Assembly (NCBI RefSeq): GCF_000427865.1
Contig: NZ_ATYV01000024.1
Span: 1-39,804 of the forward strand
Direction: 5' to 3'
From: Corynebacterium sputi DSM 45148
Lineage (GTDB): Bacteria; Actinomycetota; Actinomycetes; Mycobacteriales; Mycobacteriaceae
DNA: 39,804 nucleotides
The translations under genes were made by a program, and so were the position numbers. This document shows positions 9,509 to 17,894 of the stretch, piece after piece (the stretch's first letter is position 1; each line of letters opens with the position of its first letter). Under the pieces are notes generated by a model, which was not told where the DNA came from, searched no databases, and worked only from the letters and a program-made list of their open reading frames with translations.

Positions 9509-10387
9509 ATGGTCATGGGCATGCCTTACCCGCCCAACCGGACGTCGACCCGGTTCCAGAGCACAGTCCCGAACCACCACAGTCCACGGGGACACAACCG
9601 CAAAGGGCGGAATCAGCCCAAATATGTGACGTACCTGAAAGTGATCTTGAGCATCGCCATCATCGTCGCGGTGGTCGTCGGCGCATATGTGGCATACCGG
9701 GATGGGGAAGATGGTTTCCCGGCGAACTGGCCTTCTGCGGCTCCAGAAGACGAGGCGCTGGACGAGATCTTCGCGTGGCACGAACAGATGGACATTGCAC
9801 CCCAGGGATCCCAAGACGGTTATGACCGGGATCTCTTCGGCCCCGCCTGGGCAGACACAACGGACACCGTGTTTGGCGGCAATGGGTGCGATACCCGAAA
9901 TGACATCCTGATCAGAGATCTCACCGACATCACCTTCCGTGACGACGATCCTGGCTGCACCGTGGCAACCGGAGTCCTCGACGACCCGTACACCGGCCGA
10001 GTCATCGAGTTCACCCGTGGCGCGGCGACCTCGCATGCAGTTCAGATCGACCATGTGGTGTCACTGTCTAATGCATGGAAGACAGGCGCCCGGTACCTCA
10101 GCGAGGATGATCGACGCGCCCTGTCCAATGATCCGCTCAATCTGCTTGCCTCCGACGGACCAGCCAACATGGGCAAGAGCGATAAGGATGCCGCAGAGTG
10201 GCTCCCGGCGAACGAGGCATTCCATTGCCAGTTCGCTGCTCGTCAGGTGGCAGTGAAGCACCGATACCAACTGTGGGCCACGCCAGAAGAGCACGGGGCG
10301 CTGTGGCAGTCCCTGAATACGTGCCAGGATGCAGACCTTCCGTCGCTGGCACGACTGGTTGAGGGGCGCGAGGCTGGGCGCGCGTAA
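9509..10387 (+). CDS. Membrane-anchored HNH endonuclease family protein (DUF1524/GmrSD-like)
   Basis: With the ATG at 9509 the protein has 292 residues. A basic, proline-rich cytoplasmic start is followed by one membrane span at about 43-62, after which the remainder should lie outside the membrane. The nuclease part has the beta-beta-alpha metal motif: QIDHVVSLSNAW (D181, H182), then NDPLNLL (N211) and the late GKSDKDAAEWLP (K223). Four cysteines (127, 150, 240 and 272) could form disulfides, in keeping with an exported enzyme. Such proteins are common in actinobacteria as secreted or surface nucleases; uptake of nutrients from DNA or attack on foreign DNA are both possible. The start is uncertain: in-frame ATGs also occur at 9515 and 9521, a GTG at 9482 and a TTG at 9470, and none has a good ribosome binding site. 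Confidence 0.8.
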   Translation: MVMGMPYPPNRTSTRFQSTVPNHHSPRGHNRKGRNQPKYVTYLKVILSIAIIVAVVVGAYVAYRDGEDGFPANWPSAAPEDEALDEIFAWHEQMDIAPQGSQDGYDRDLFGPAWADTTDTVFGGNGCDTRNDILIRDLTDITFRDDDPGCTVATGVLDDPYTGRVIEFTRGAATSHAVQIDHVVSLSNAWKTGARYLSEDDRRALSNDPLNLLASDGPANMGKSDKDAAEWLPANEAFHCQFAARQVAVKHRYQLWATPEEHGALWQSLNTCQDADLPSLARLVEGREAGRA

Positions 10388-10463
10388 TCCTGGCAGCGCC
10401 GCCACCGCCGAACACTAATGAAACTATTAGAAATTGCACGTGTGGCGCACATAACACCGCGGG

Positions 10464-10469
10464 TAGAGT
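10464..10469 (+). promoter_or_regulatory. -10 box of a probable leaderless promoter (acyl-CoA oxidase-like gene)
   Basis: TAGAGT ends 6 bases before the ATG at 10476. The same hexamer precedes the HPP gene. No Shine-Dalgarno sequence lies in front of the ATG, which favours a message starting at the codon itself. Confidence 0.5.
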
Positions 10470-10475
10470 GTGATC

Positions 10476-12503
10476 ATGGAAAGCAACGACCAGATCAGTG
10501 CCAGCCGCCCGCAGACTCTGCCGTCGACGCCGGAGCCCGCAGCCGCGAAAGACATCCAGAAAGTCCTCGACGGGCGCTGGTGGGAGACCCGCAACAGGCT
10601 CCGTGAAGAACTAAACGACCCGAGCTACCGACCGGCATACGATCTGCCGCTCGAGGAAGCTCGCGAGCTCATGGTGGAGCGCCTGGAACGCATTCGCGAC
10701 ACCGGCCTTCCGCAAGGTGTGTTCTCCAAGGAGCACGGTGGCAGCGGAGACATCGGAGCAACCCTCACCGGCATGGAGATGGTTGGCCACGCTGACCTCT
10801 CTACGATGGTCAAGGCCGGGGTCCAGTGGGGCTTGTGGGGAGGCGCCGTTGACGCGCTGGGTACCGAACGCCACGGCAAGTACGTGGAACAGATCATCAA
10901 CCTCGACCTCCTCGGTTGCTTCGCCATGACTGAGCGCGGCCACGGTTCGGACGTGCAGAGCCTGGAAACCACTGCCACCTACGACAAGGACACCCAGGAA
11001 TTCATCGTCCACTCCCCCGTCGAATCCGCGCAGAAATGCTACATCGGCAACGCCGCCAAGCACGGCCGGATGGCTGCGGTGTTCGCCCAGCTCCACACCC
11101 CTGACGAGAACGGCGAGCCCGGCGAATCCCATGGCGTTCACTGCCTGATCGTCCCGATCCGAGATGAAGACGGCAATCCCGCACCCGGCGTCACCATCGG
11201 CGACCACGGCCTCAAGGCCGGCCTGCTGGGAGTGGACAACGGAACCCTGCTCTTCGACAACGTCCGCGTCCCCCGCACCGCTCTGCTGAACCGCTTTGGC
11301 GACGTCAGCGAGGACGGCGAGTACTCCTCCCCCATCGACTCGAAGAACCGACGCTTCTTCACGATGCTCGGCACCCTAATCCGCGGCCGCATTTCCGTCG
11401 GTGCAGCCTCCGGAGCCGCAACCCGATCCTCACTGACGATCGCCACCAGGTACGCGATGCGCCGTCGTCAGTTCGAAGGCGCACCGGGCGATGAGAAGCA
11501 TCTGATGCAGCACCGCCAGCACCGTCTCCGCCTGATTCCTCGCATCGCCCGCTCCTACGCACTTGCTCTCCTGCAGAACAAAGTCATTGAGGAACTGTCT
11601 GATCAGAATGAACAGATGGTTGCAGGTGGATGGGACATCGCGACGCCGACTGAGGATCAGCAGTGGCGCCAGCGCGAGATGGAATCCCGCGCCGCCGCCG
11701 TGAAGGTCGCCTCCTCCGCCCATGCCACCGACACCATTCAGGAATGTCGAGAGGCCTGCGGTGGCGCCGGATACATGTCCGAGAACCTGATCTGCGTGCA
11801 CAAAGCAGACTCGGACATCTTCACCACCTTCGAAGGTGACAACACCGTGCTGATCCAGATGGTCGGCAAAGAGGTCATGACCGCCTACGCCCGTGACATG
11901 CAGGATCTGAACCCGATGGACATGGTCCGGTTCGGCTTCGACAACGTCACCGACTTGCTGCGTAGCCGCACCCCGGTCGCCACGGCAGTGCAGTCTCTGC
12001 GAGACCGCGTCGTCGACCGCGACGAGGAGTCAATGTTCGACCCGGCGTACCAGCTCTACTTGCTGGAAGAGCGCCAGGAGAACCTGATGCGTTCGCTCGG
12101 CCGTCGACTTCGCCCGGCTCGGAAGATGGAGATTGAAGACGCCGTCAAGGTCGTCGATGGCGCCCAGGACCACCTCATCGCTGTGGCATGGTGCCGCATC
12201 GATGCGCTGCTGCTTGCCGCCCTTATCGAGGCCGAGGAGAAGATGCCGGAGGGCACCGCCCGCACCGTCTTCAACCAGGTCCGAAACCTGTTCGCGATGA
12301 CGACCATCGGAGCTAACTCTGACTGGTACCAGGAGCAGAACCTGCTCACCGCTACCCGGTCGAAGACGACCCGTGCCGCGGTCAACGACCTGGTTGATTC
12401 CCTGGGGCCGTGGGCCAACGTCCTGGTCGACTCCTTCGCCATCCCTGATGCGCTGGTGGATGTCCCCATGCTCAACGACGCGGGGGTGGACCCGAAAAAG
12501 TAA
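10476..12503 (+). CDS. Acyl-CoA oxidase-like acyl-CoA dehydrogenase
   Basis: This 675-residue flavoenzyme introduces the trans-2 double bond in fatty acyl-CoA, the first step of beta-oxidation. Its length and motifs resemble peroxisomal acyl-CoA oxidases more than ordinary 380-600 residue dehydrogenases. CFAMTERGHGSDVQSLETTATYD is the acyl-CoA oxidase FAD/substrate signature. The C-terminal half has ECREACGGAGYMSENL and FTTFEGDNTVLIQMVGKE, in which Glu453 aligns with the catalytic base of rat acyl-CoA oxidase. A true oxidase would pass electrons to oxygen and make hydrogen peroxide; a dehydrogenase would use an electron-transfer flavoprotein. Sequence alone does not settle which. ATG 10476 is preferred over GTG 10470 because of the -10 box 6 bases upstream. 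The neighbouring acyl-CoA synthetase, dehydrogenases and dienoyl-CoA reductase support a lipid-degradation role. Confidence 0.88.
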   Translation: MESNDQISASRPQTLPSTPEPAAAKDIQKVLDGRWWETRNRLREELNDPSYRPAYDLPLEEARELMVERLERIRDTGLPQGVFSKEHGGSGDIGATLTGMEMVGHADLSTMVKAGVQWGLWGGAVDALGTERHGKYVEQIINLDLLGCFAMTERGHGSDVQSLETTATYDKDTQEFIVHSPVESAQKCYIGNAAKHGRMAAVFAQLHTPDENGEPGESHGVHCLIVPIRDEDGNPAPGVTIGDHGLKAGLLGVDNGTLLFDNVRVPRTALLNRFGDVSEDGEYSSPIDSKNRRFFTMLGTLIRGRISVGAASGAATRSSLTIATRYAMRRRQFEGAPGDEKHLMQHRQHRLRLIPRIARSYALALLQNKVIEELSDQNEQMVAGGWDIATPTEDQQWRQREMESRAAAVKVASSAHATDTIQECREACGGAGYMSENLICVHKADSDIFTTFEGDNTVLIQMVGKEVMTAYARDMQDLNPMDMVRFGFDNVTDLLRSRTPVATAVQSLRDRVVDRDEESMFDPAYQLYLLEERQENLMRSLGRRLRPARKMEIEDAVKVVDGAQDHLIAVAWCRIDALLLAALIEAEEKMPEGTARTVFNQVRNLFAMTTIGANSDWYQEQNLLTATRSKTTRAAVNDLVDSLGPWANVLVDSFAIPDALVDVPMLNDAGVDPKK

Positions 12504-12681
12504 TCGCTGACTGTTTTTAGCGTTCTCTAATCAATATGCGCCGCTCCAGAGCCTCTCTGGGGTGGCGCTATTGACGTTCCGCAGGTGGCTAACACTATTT
12601 TCCGATAAAACCGTAACATTTTCACCCCCCAAGGCGGTTAGATACGTTGACGTAGGAAACCAACCCTGGAGGAACCGTCAA
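12504..12681. promoter_or_regulatory. Intergenic region with hairpin and acyl-CoA synthetase promoter zone
   Basis: An RNA stem of 13 pairs (12538-12550 with 12556-12568, two of them G-U) forms a compact hairpin after the oxidase-like gene. No T-run follows on either strand, so it is a weak terminator candidate only. The rest must hold the acyl-CoA synthetase promoter; the AT-rich stretch at 12593-12625 is the likeliest place, but I cannot assign boxes with confidence. GGAGGA at 12668-12673 is the ribosome binding site that fixes the GTG start at 12682. Confidence 0.45.
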
Positions 12682-14370
12682 GTGAAGTCCGAAGTGAACG
12701 TCGCCCCGTACATCCCGCTTCCCGATCAGCTAAAGGCAATTAAGCAAACAGCCAAGCCGCTAATTGAATCTGGGGCTCTCTGGATGGCGCCGAAGCACGC
12801 TCCGAAGTTCGCGGAACTGATGGCACGGTGGAAGTTCGCTGTTGCGGGCCTGATCTGGTTCAGTGCGGTGCGCTATCCCAACCGACTCGCGTTGGTCGAT
12901 GACGAGGGTGAACTGACCTACACCGAACTGCGTGACCGTGCCTTCGCGCTGTCCCGGTCGATGATGGATCGCGGCATGACCGAGCAGTCCGCATTCGGCG
13001 TCATCGCCCGCAATGGCCGCGGAATTATCCTCCCGATGGCGATGAAGGGGTACGTCGGCGCCGAGATCATGCTGATGAACATCGGTTCTTCACCGGAGCA
13101 GATCGAAGGCCTCATCGAGCAGAACGACGTCAAGTACCTGTTCATCGACGAGGAGTTCCTCCCGCAGCTCCCAGAGAACCAGGGTGACTGCAAGATCGTC
13201 GTGTCCCACTTGGAGAACCCGGACGACCGCTCGGGTCTGCCGGAGGGTGCGCTGGTTATGTCTGACCTGGTCGAAGAGGGCCTGCGCTCGGAGACGAAGC
13301 TCCCGCGGCGTCCGAAGCAGGGGCGGATCATCATCATGTCTTCGGGCACGACTGGCCTACCCAAGGGCATCCTTCGTGATGAGCCGAAGACCCCGTCGAC
13401 CCTTGGTGCCATCGCGGATCGCATCCCGTGGCGTCGCAATATGGTTGTGCACCAGTCCGCGTCGATGTTCCACGCCTGGGGTTGGGCGAACGTCATCATT
13501 GCCATGGTCACCGGAGCCACGCTGGTCACCCAGCGCCACAACGACAGCGACCGTTTTGTGGAGCTGTGCGAGCGCTACCGCGTCAACGGACTGGTGTCTG
13601 CCGCTGTGTGGCTGCAGAAGTTCAAGGACGGCCTGGACAAGCGCCCCGATGCGAAGGTTGGCCCGTTCAACTTCATCGTGACCTCCGGAAATGCCACCCC
13701 GCCGTGGCTCGTGCAGTACCTGACCCGCAAGTTCGGTCCGGTCGTGTGCAACTTCTACGGTTCCACCGAAGCTGGCGCGACGACCATCGCTACCGGCCCG
13801 GAAATGGCCCGCAACCCCGAAACTGCCGGCCGCCCTGTCATCGGTGCGCAGGTGGTCATTCTCGATGACAACAACAATCCGGTACCGGCCGGCCAGATCG
13901 GCCGTATCCACACGGTTCAGGAGCTCTCGTTCAACGGATATCTGTCGGAGAAGGACAAGTTCCGCACTGTCGAGGGCAGGTACGAGATCGGGGATCTCGG
14001 GCGCATCGACGAGGACGGCTACCTGTACATCTGCGGCCGCTCTGACGACATGATTATTCGTGGTGGCGAGAACGTCTTCCCCCGAGAGGTTGAGGAGTTC
14101 GTCAGCCCGCTGGAGGGTGTCTACGACGTGTTTGCACGCGGCGTCGACACTGACGAGGTCATCGCAGGACTGCACCTTTATGTCGTCCGCACGGACAACG
14201 AAGCCGGCCAGGCCCTGACTGATGAGTCTCTCAAGGAAGCCGTCGCCGGCTCCCTGGCCTCCTGGTCAGTGCCGGACGAGGTCATCTTCGTCGATGAGCT
14301 CCCGCGCAACGCCGCCGGCAAGGTTGTGCCGCGTTACCTCGACGCGAAACTCCGCGGCGAGCAGGTCTAA
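12682..14370 (+). CDS. Long-chain fatty-acid acyl-CoA synthetase (AMP-forming, FadD-like)
   Basis: The enzyme activates a fatty acid with ATP to acyl-AMP and then to acyl-CoA. GTG 12682 is chosen because GGAGGA stands 8 bases upstream, giving 562 residues; 40 further open codons upstream carry no homology. ANL-family motifs are present: the phosphate loop SSGTTGLPKG at 220-229, FYGSTEAGATTIATGPEMA (A5), YEIGDLGRIDEDGYLYICGR (A7), DDMIIRGGENVFPREVE (A8), and the catalytic A10 lysine in PRNAAGKVVPRYL. The substrate class is inferred from overall likeness to mycobacterial FadD2-type proteins and from the lipid-oxidation neighbours. The stop overlaps that of the convergent dehydrogenase by the four bases CTAA. 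Unlike many genes here it has a proper leader and Shine-Dalgarno sequence. Confidence 0.92.
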   Translation: MKSEVNVAPYIPLPDQLKAIKQTAKPLIESGALWMAPKHAPKFAELMARWKFAVAGLIWFSAVRYPNRLALVDDEGELTYTELRDRAFALSRSMMDRGMTEQSAFGVIARNGRGIILPMAMKGYVGAEIMLMNIGSSPEQIEGLIEQNDVKYLFIDEEFLPQLPENQGDCKIVVSHLENPDDRSGLPEGALVMSDLVEEGLRSETKLPRRPKQGRIIIMSSGTTGLPKGILRDEPKTPSTLGAIADRIPWRRNMVVHQSASMFHAWGWANVIIAMVTGATLVTQRHNDSDRFVELCERYRVNGLVSAAVWLQKFKDGLDKRPDAKVGPFNFIVTSGNATPPWLVQYLTRKFGPVVCNFYGSTEAGATTIATGPEMARNPETAGRPVIGAQVVILDDNNNPVPAGQIGRIHTVQELSFNGYLSEKDKFRTVEGRYEIGDLGRIDEDGYLYICGRSDDMIIRGGENVFPREVEEFVSPLEGVYDVFARGVDTDEVIAGLHLYVVRTDNEAGQALTDESLKEAVAGSLASWSVPDEVIFVDELPRNAAGKVVPRYLDAKLRGEQV

Positions 14371-14993
14371 GAGACCACTGGCCGCACCGTAATCTCCTCG
14401 ACCGTGCATTCTGCGGTCGCGTCGACCACGGTGCGCACAGCCGCCGCGATGGATTCGGGGCGGACGTAAAGGGAACCGTCGTACTGCGGGTTCGCTTGGA
14501 TCTGCTCCTGCATCTCCGTGTCGACCTTGCCCGGGTGCACGGCGGACACCCGCACCTTGCCGCGTTCTTCCTCGCGCAGCGCCATGGTTAGCGCGCGCAG
14601 AGCGAATTTCGTGCCGGAGTACATCGACTGCCCGGGCCCGGAGGTATATCCGGATCCGGAGTTGATCATCACGATCTGCCCGGATGCTGACCGCAGCGCA
14701 GGCAGCAGCAGGCGGGTTAGGTCCGCGACAGCAAAGACGTTGATCTCAAAGATCTCGCGCCACCGGTCTCGCCCGGCGCTGTCAACTGGCGCTGCGTCGT
14801 ACAGCCCGGCGTTGTGGACCAGTACGTCTAAGCGCTCCAAACCCAGCTTGCCGACGGCCTCATCCACAGCCCCCTCATCTGCCAGATCACAAGCCGCCGA
14901 TGACCATCGGATGACGTGGTGGTCGCGGGCCAGATCATCCGCGATCGCCTTCCCGATCCCTCGGGAGGCTCCGGTGACGAGTGCGGTCTTCAT
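14367..14993 (-). CDS. Short-chain dehydrogenase/reductase (208 aa)
   Basis: A classical SDR on a compact Rossmann fold. The cofactor loop TGASRGIG is at 7-14, the NAG motif at 61-63, and the catalytic Ser-Tyr-Lys set is S112, Y125 and K129 (YSGTK). At 208 residues it is shorter than the usual 250, with a reduced region between the first strands and the NAG motif. The Arg after the second strand and the absence of an acidic residue there suggest NADPH rather than NADH. It starts 6 bases after the stop of the upstream SDR, so the two are an operon. The substrate is not known; the setting suggests 3-hydroxyacyl or other lipid carbonyls. It ends tail-to-tail with the acyl-CoA synthetase. Confidence 0.88.
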   Translation of the reverse strand: MKTALVTGASRGIGKAIADDLARDHHVIRWSSAACDLADEGAVDEAVGKLGLERLDVLVHNAGLYDAAPVDSAGRDRWREIFEINVFAVADLTRLLLPALRSASGQIVMINSGSGYTSGPGQSMYSGTKFALRALTMALREEERGKVRVSAVHPGKVDTEMQEQIQANPQYDGSLYVRPESIAAAVRTVVDATAECTVEEITVRPVVS

Positions 14994-14999
14994 GAGTGA

Positions 15000-15749
15000 C
15001 TACCTGCCGCAATTCGGCTTTGCGCCGCCGGCCTGGTCAATCGGGGTGACCTGGAGGAAATCCAGGTTCACGTGCGGCGGACGGGTTGCCACGAAGGTGA
15101 CGATCTCGGCAATGTCATCGGCGGAGAGGGACTCCACGCCTTCGTAGACTGCTGCGGCGGCAGCCTCGTCGCCCAGGCGGACCAGGGAGAACTCCGTGGA
15201 GACGCGACCCGGGTCAATCTCGGTAACGCGGACGCCTTCTGCGGCGACTTCCTGGCGCAAGACCTCGGTCATCGCTCGCTCAGCATGCTTCGCAGCGTTG
15301 TAACCGGCACCGCCGGTGTAGACCTGACGGGCCGCGATGGAGCCGATGTTGATGACGGCGCCTTTGGCGCCCTTAACGTCGGGAAGCAATGCTCGGGTGA
15401 CCCGCAGGGCGCCGAGCACGTTGACCTCGTACATCCAGCGCCAGTTGTCCTCCACCGCGCCCTCAATGGACTCCATGCCTTTGGCGCCGCCAGCGTTGTT
15501 CACCAGCACGTCCACCGGGTTGTCTCCGAGCTGGGCTGCAAGCGCGTCCACATCCGCCTGGGACGTGACGTCCAGCTGCACGACGGTGGCGACACCGCCA
15601 GCGTTACGGATCTCCGCAGCAACGGCCTCTAGGCGGTCGACGCGGCGAGCACCCAGATACACCTCGAATCCCGCTGCGGCGAGGTGACGTGCGGTGGCTG
15701 CGCCGATCCCTGAGGAGGCTCCGGTGACAACTGCGATGCGATTAGTCAT
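15000..15749 (-). CDS. Short-chain dehydrogenase/reductase (249 aa)
   Basis: A classical SDR of ordinary length. The cofactor loop TGASSGIG is at 9-16, followed by GARRVDRLEAVAAEI, whose Arg pair after strand two points to NADPH, then LDVTS (59-63), NNAGGAKG (84-91) and the catalytic S137, Y150 and K154 (YNAAK). The sequence resembles the YdfG / serine 3-dehydrogenase branch, which acts on hydroxy acids and related carbonyls; the actual substrate is unknown. ATG 15749 is preferred over ATG 15767 because a TACGGT -10 box lies 7 bases upstream of it. The longer start has a partial GAGGG upstream and cannot be ruled out. It is the first gene of a two-SDR operon. Confidence 0.88.
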   Translation of the reverse strand: MTNRIAVVTGASSGIGAATARHLAAAGFEVYLGARRVDRLEAVAAEIRNAGGVATVVQLDVTSQADVDALAAQLGDNPVDVLVNNAGGAKGMESIEGAVEDNWRWMYEVNVLGALRVTRALLPDVKGAKGAVINIGSIAARQVYTGGAGYNAAKHAERAMTEVLRQEVAAEGVRVTEIDPGRVSTEFSLVRLGDEAAAAAVYEGVESLSADDIAEIVTFVATRPPHVNLDFLQVTPIDQAGGAKPNCGR

Positions 15750-15756
15750 GACAGAA

Positions 15757-15762
15757 ACCGTA
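15757..15762 (-). promoter_or_regulatory. -10 box of a probable leaderless promoter (SDR operon)
   Basis: TACGGT on the minus strand ends 7 bases before ATG 15749. It would drive both SDR genes and argues for the shorter start of the first. Confidence 0.4.
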
Positions 15763-15834
15763 CTCATTCGACGCGAACCCTCAATTCGCGGGCTTAGTTC
15801 ACTTCAGCTACACACCAGAGACCTGGGCAAAATT

Positions 15835-15863
15835 CGGACACGACGGTTATTAGTTGAGATAAT
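15835..15863 (+). promoter_or_regulatory. Promoter of fadH-like gene, probably leaderless
   Basis: The -10 box GATAAT (15858-15863) ends 6 bases before the ATG at 15870. CGGACA (15835-15840), 17 bases further up, matches four of six bases of TTGACA. Transcription would begin at the ATG; no Shine-Dalgarno sequence is seen. Confidence 0.5.
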
Positions 15864-15869
15864 CATCAC

Positions 15870-17894
15870 ATGAAACAGCCCCGCCCATTCCCCCACCTCA
15901 CCTCTCCCCTTGACGTGGGTCCGCTCACCCTCCGGAACCGTCTTGTCATGGGTTCGATGCACTCGGGCCTGGAAGACCACGCGAAGGACATCCCCAAGCT
16001 CGCAGCGTATCTCGGCCGTCGCGCCGAGGGCGGCACCGGACTCCTGGTCACCGGCGGATATGCCCCCAACATCGAAGGCTGGTTGCTTCCGGCCGGCTCA
16101 ACGATGGCCACCGCCCGCACCGCCGACAATCACCGCGCCGTCACTGATGCGGTTCACGAACACGGATCACACATCGTGCTGCAGTTGCTGCACTCAGGTC
16201 GCTACGGGTATCACCCGTTGGTCCGTTCGGCGGACTCGTCAAAGTCTCCGATCAGCCCGTTCAAGGCCCGTCGCATGGCCGGATGGGACATCAAGCGCAC
16301 GATCGGCGCCTACGTCCGTGCCGCGAAACTGGCCAAGCGCGCCGGCTACGACGGCATCGAAATCATGGGCTCGGAGGGCTACCTCCTCAACCAGTTCCTC
16401 GCTGAGCGCACTAACCACCGCTCTGACAACTGGGGCGGCTCTGCTGAAAAGCGGATGACTCTGCCCGTCGAGGTTGTCCGTCGCATCCGCGAAGCAGTCG
16501 GCCCGGACTTCCTGTTGCAGTACCGCATCTCCCTCATTGACCTGGTCGAGGGCGGCCAGACCTGGTCAGAGACCACTGACCTGGCACACCGCCTCGTCGA
16601 CGCCGGTGTCGATATCTTCAACACTGGCATCGGCTGGCACGAGGCGCGGGTTCCCACCATCGTGACCTCCGTCCCGCGGGCAGCGTTCGCAGACCTGTCC
16701 AAGCGCCTCAAGCAGGAGGTCGACATCCCGGTGTGTGCCTCCAACCGCATCAACGACCCGAACACCGCGGAGGACCTCCTGGCCAATGGCAGCGCGGATC
16801 TGGTCTCAATGGCCCGTCCGCTGCTGGCCGACCCGGACTTCCTCAACAAGTCTGCCGCCGGCCGCTCTGACGAAATCAACACCTGCATCGGCTGCAACCA
16901 GGCCTGCCTAGACCACACCTTCAAGAACAAGCGCGCCACCTGCCTGGTCAACCCGAAGGCCGCCTACGAAACCGAGCTGCTCCCGACGCCCCGCTGGATC
17001 ACCGGCTCCCGCTCCATTGCCGTCGTCGGTGCAGGAGTCGCTGGCCTGTCCTACGCGGAAACCGCCGCCGAGCGCGGACACAATGTCGAGATCTTCGAAT
17101 CCAAGGACGCCATTGGCGGTCAGTTCCTGCTGGCCGCGAAAGTCCCAGGCAAGGAGGACTACGCAGAGACACTGCGCTACTTCCAGCGCCGCATGGAGGT
17201 TCTCGGGGTGAAGGTGCATCTGGGTGTGGATGCAGACGTCGGGAAGCTGCTGGAATCCTTTGACCACGTGGAGGTCGCCTCCGGTGTGACTCCGCGTATT
17301 CCGGAGATCGAAGGAATCAACCACCCTAAGGTCGTGCTGTACGACGAACTGCTCTCCGGCGCCCGCACCGCCGGCGAGCGCGTGGCTGTGATGGGTGCCG
17401 GCGGAATCGGAGTGGATGTCTCCGAGTTCCTCACTCGCGAGCCGAACATGTCGATCGAGGAGTGGAAGAAAGTATGGGGCATCGGCGATCCGGCCGAGCA
17501 CCGCGGCGGTCTGACCGACCCGGTCGACGAAGACTCCGGCCGTGAAGTGCACCTGCTGCAGCGCAAGGACACCCCAATCGGCAAGGGTCTTGGCAAGACC
17601 ACCGGCTGGGTGCACCGCGCGGAGCTGAAGAAGGCCGGCGTGATTAAGCACATCGGTGTGACCTACCGGAAGATCGACGACGCTGGCCTGCACATCACGG
17701 AGGACGGAGTGGAGAAGATCCTGGACGTGGACACCATCGTGGTGTGCACCGGCCAGGAGTCGAACCTCACCTCACTGGGCGATGTCCCCCGCGATCATCC
17801 GCGCATCAGCGTGGTCGGTGGCGCGGACGTTGCCGCAGAGCTCGATGCCAAGCGCGCTATCCGTCAGTCCGTGGAGGATGCACTGGTGGTGTAG
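15870..17894 (+). CDS. fadH: 2,4-dienoyl-CoA reductase (NADPH), FadH-like iron-sulfur flavoprotein
   Basis: FadH removes the 2,4-diene that arises when fatty acids with even-position double bonds are shortened, so beta-oxidation can go on. The 674 residues match the family length. The first half is an Old Yellow Enzyme TIM barrel binding FMN (RNRLVMGSMHSGLE; LQLLHSGRYGYHP; GYDGIEIMGSEGYLLNQFL). A 4Fe-4S cluster follows at C339, C342, C346 and C358, the same spacing as in the E. coli enzyme. The C-terminal half has an FAD loop (VVGAGVAGLSYAETAAERG) and an NADPH loop (VMGAGGIGVDVSEFL). The start lies directly behind a promoter. Its last 38 bases overlap the end of the convergent MFS gene. Related reductases act on other enoates, but the lipid neighbours favour dienoyl-CoA. 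Confidence 0.9.
   Translation: MKQPRPFPHLTSPLDVGPLTLRNRLVMGSMHSGLEDHAKDIPKLAAYLGRRAEGGTGLLVTGGYAPNIEGWLLPAGSTMATARTADNHRAVTDAVHEHGSHIVLQLLHSGRYGYHPLVRSADSSKSPISPFKARRMAGWDIKRTIGAYVRAAKLAKRAGYDGIEIMGSEGYLLNQFLAERTNHRSDNWGGSAEKRMTLPVEVVRRIREAVGPDFLLQYRISLIDLVEGGQTWSETTDLAHRLVDAGVDIFNTGIGWHEARVPTIVTSVPRAAFADLSKRLKQEVDIPVCASNRINDPNTAEDLLANGSADLVSMARPLLADPDFLNKSAAGRSDEINTCIGCNQACLDHTFKNKRATCLVNPKAAYETELLPTPRWITGSRSIAVVGAGVAGLSYAETAAERGHNVEIFESKDAIGGQFLLAAKVPGKEDYAETLRYFQRRMEVLGVKVHLGVDADVGKLLESFDHVEVASGVTPRIPEIEGINHPKVVLYDELLSGARTAGERVAVMGAGGIGVDVSEFLTREPNMSIEEWKKVWGIGDPAEHRGGLTDPVDEDSGREVHLLQRKDTPIGKGLGKTTGWVHRAELKKAGVIKHIGVTYRKIDDAGLHITEDGVEKILDVDTIVVCTGQESNLTSLGDVPRDHPRISVVGGADVAAELDAKRAIRQSVEDALVV

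Noticed and set aside
12538..12568. Hairpin after the oxidase-like gene as a rho-independent terminator
   Set aside because: The stem is good when G-U pairs are counted, but neither strand has a T-run after it. It is kept only as a hairpin in the intergenic entry.
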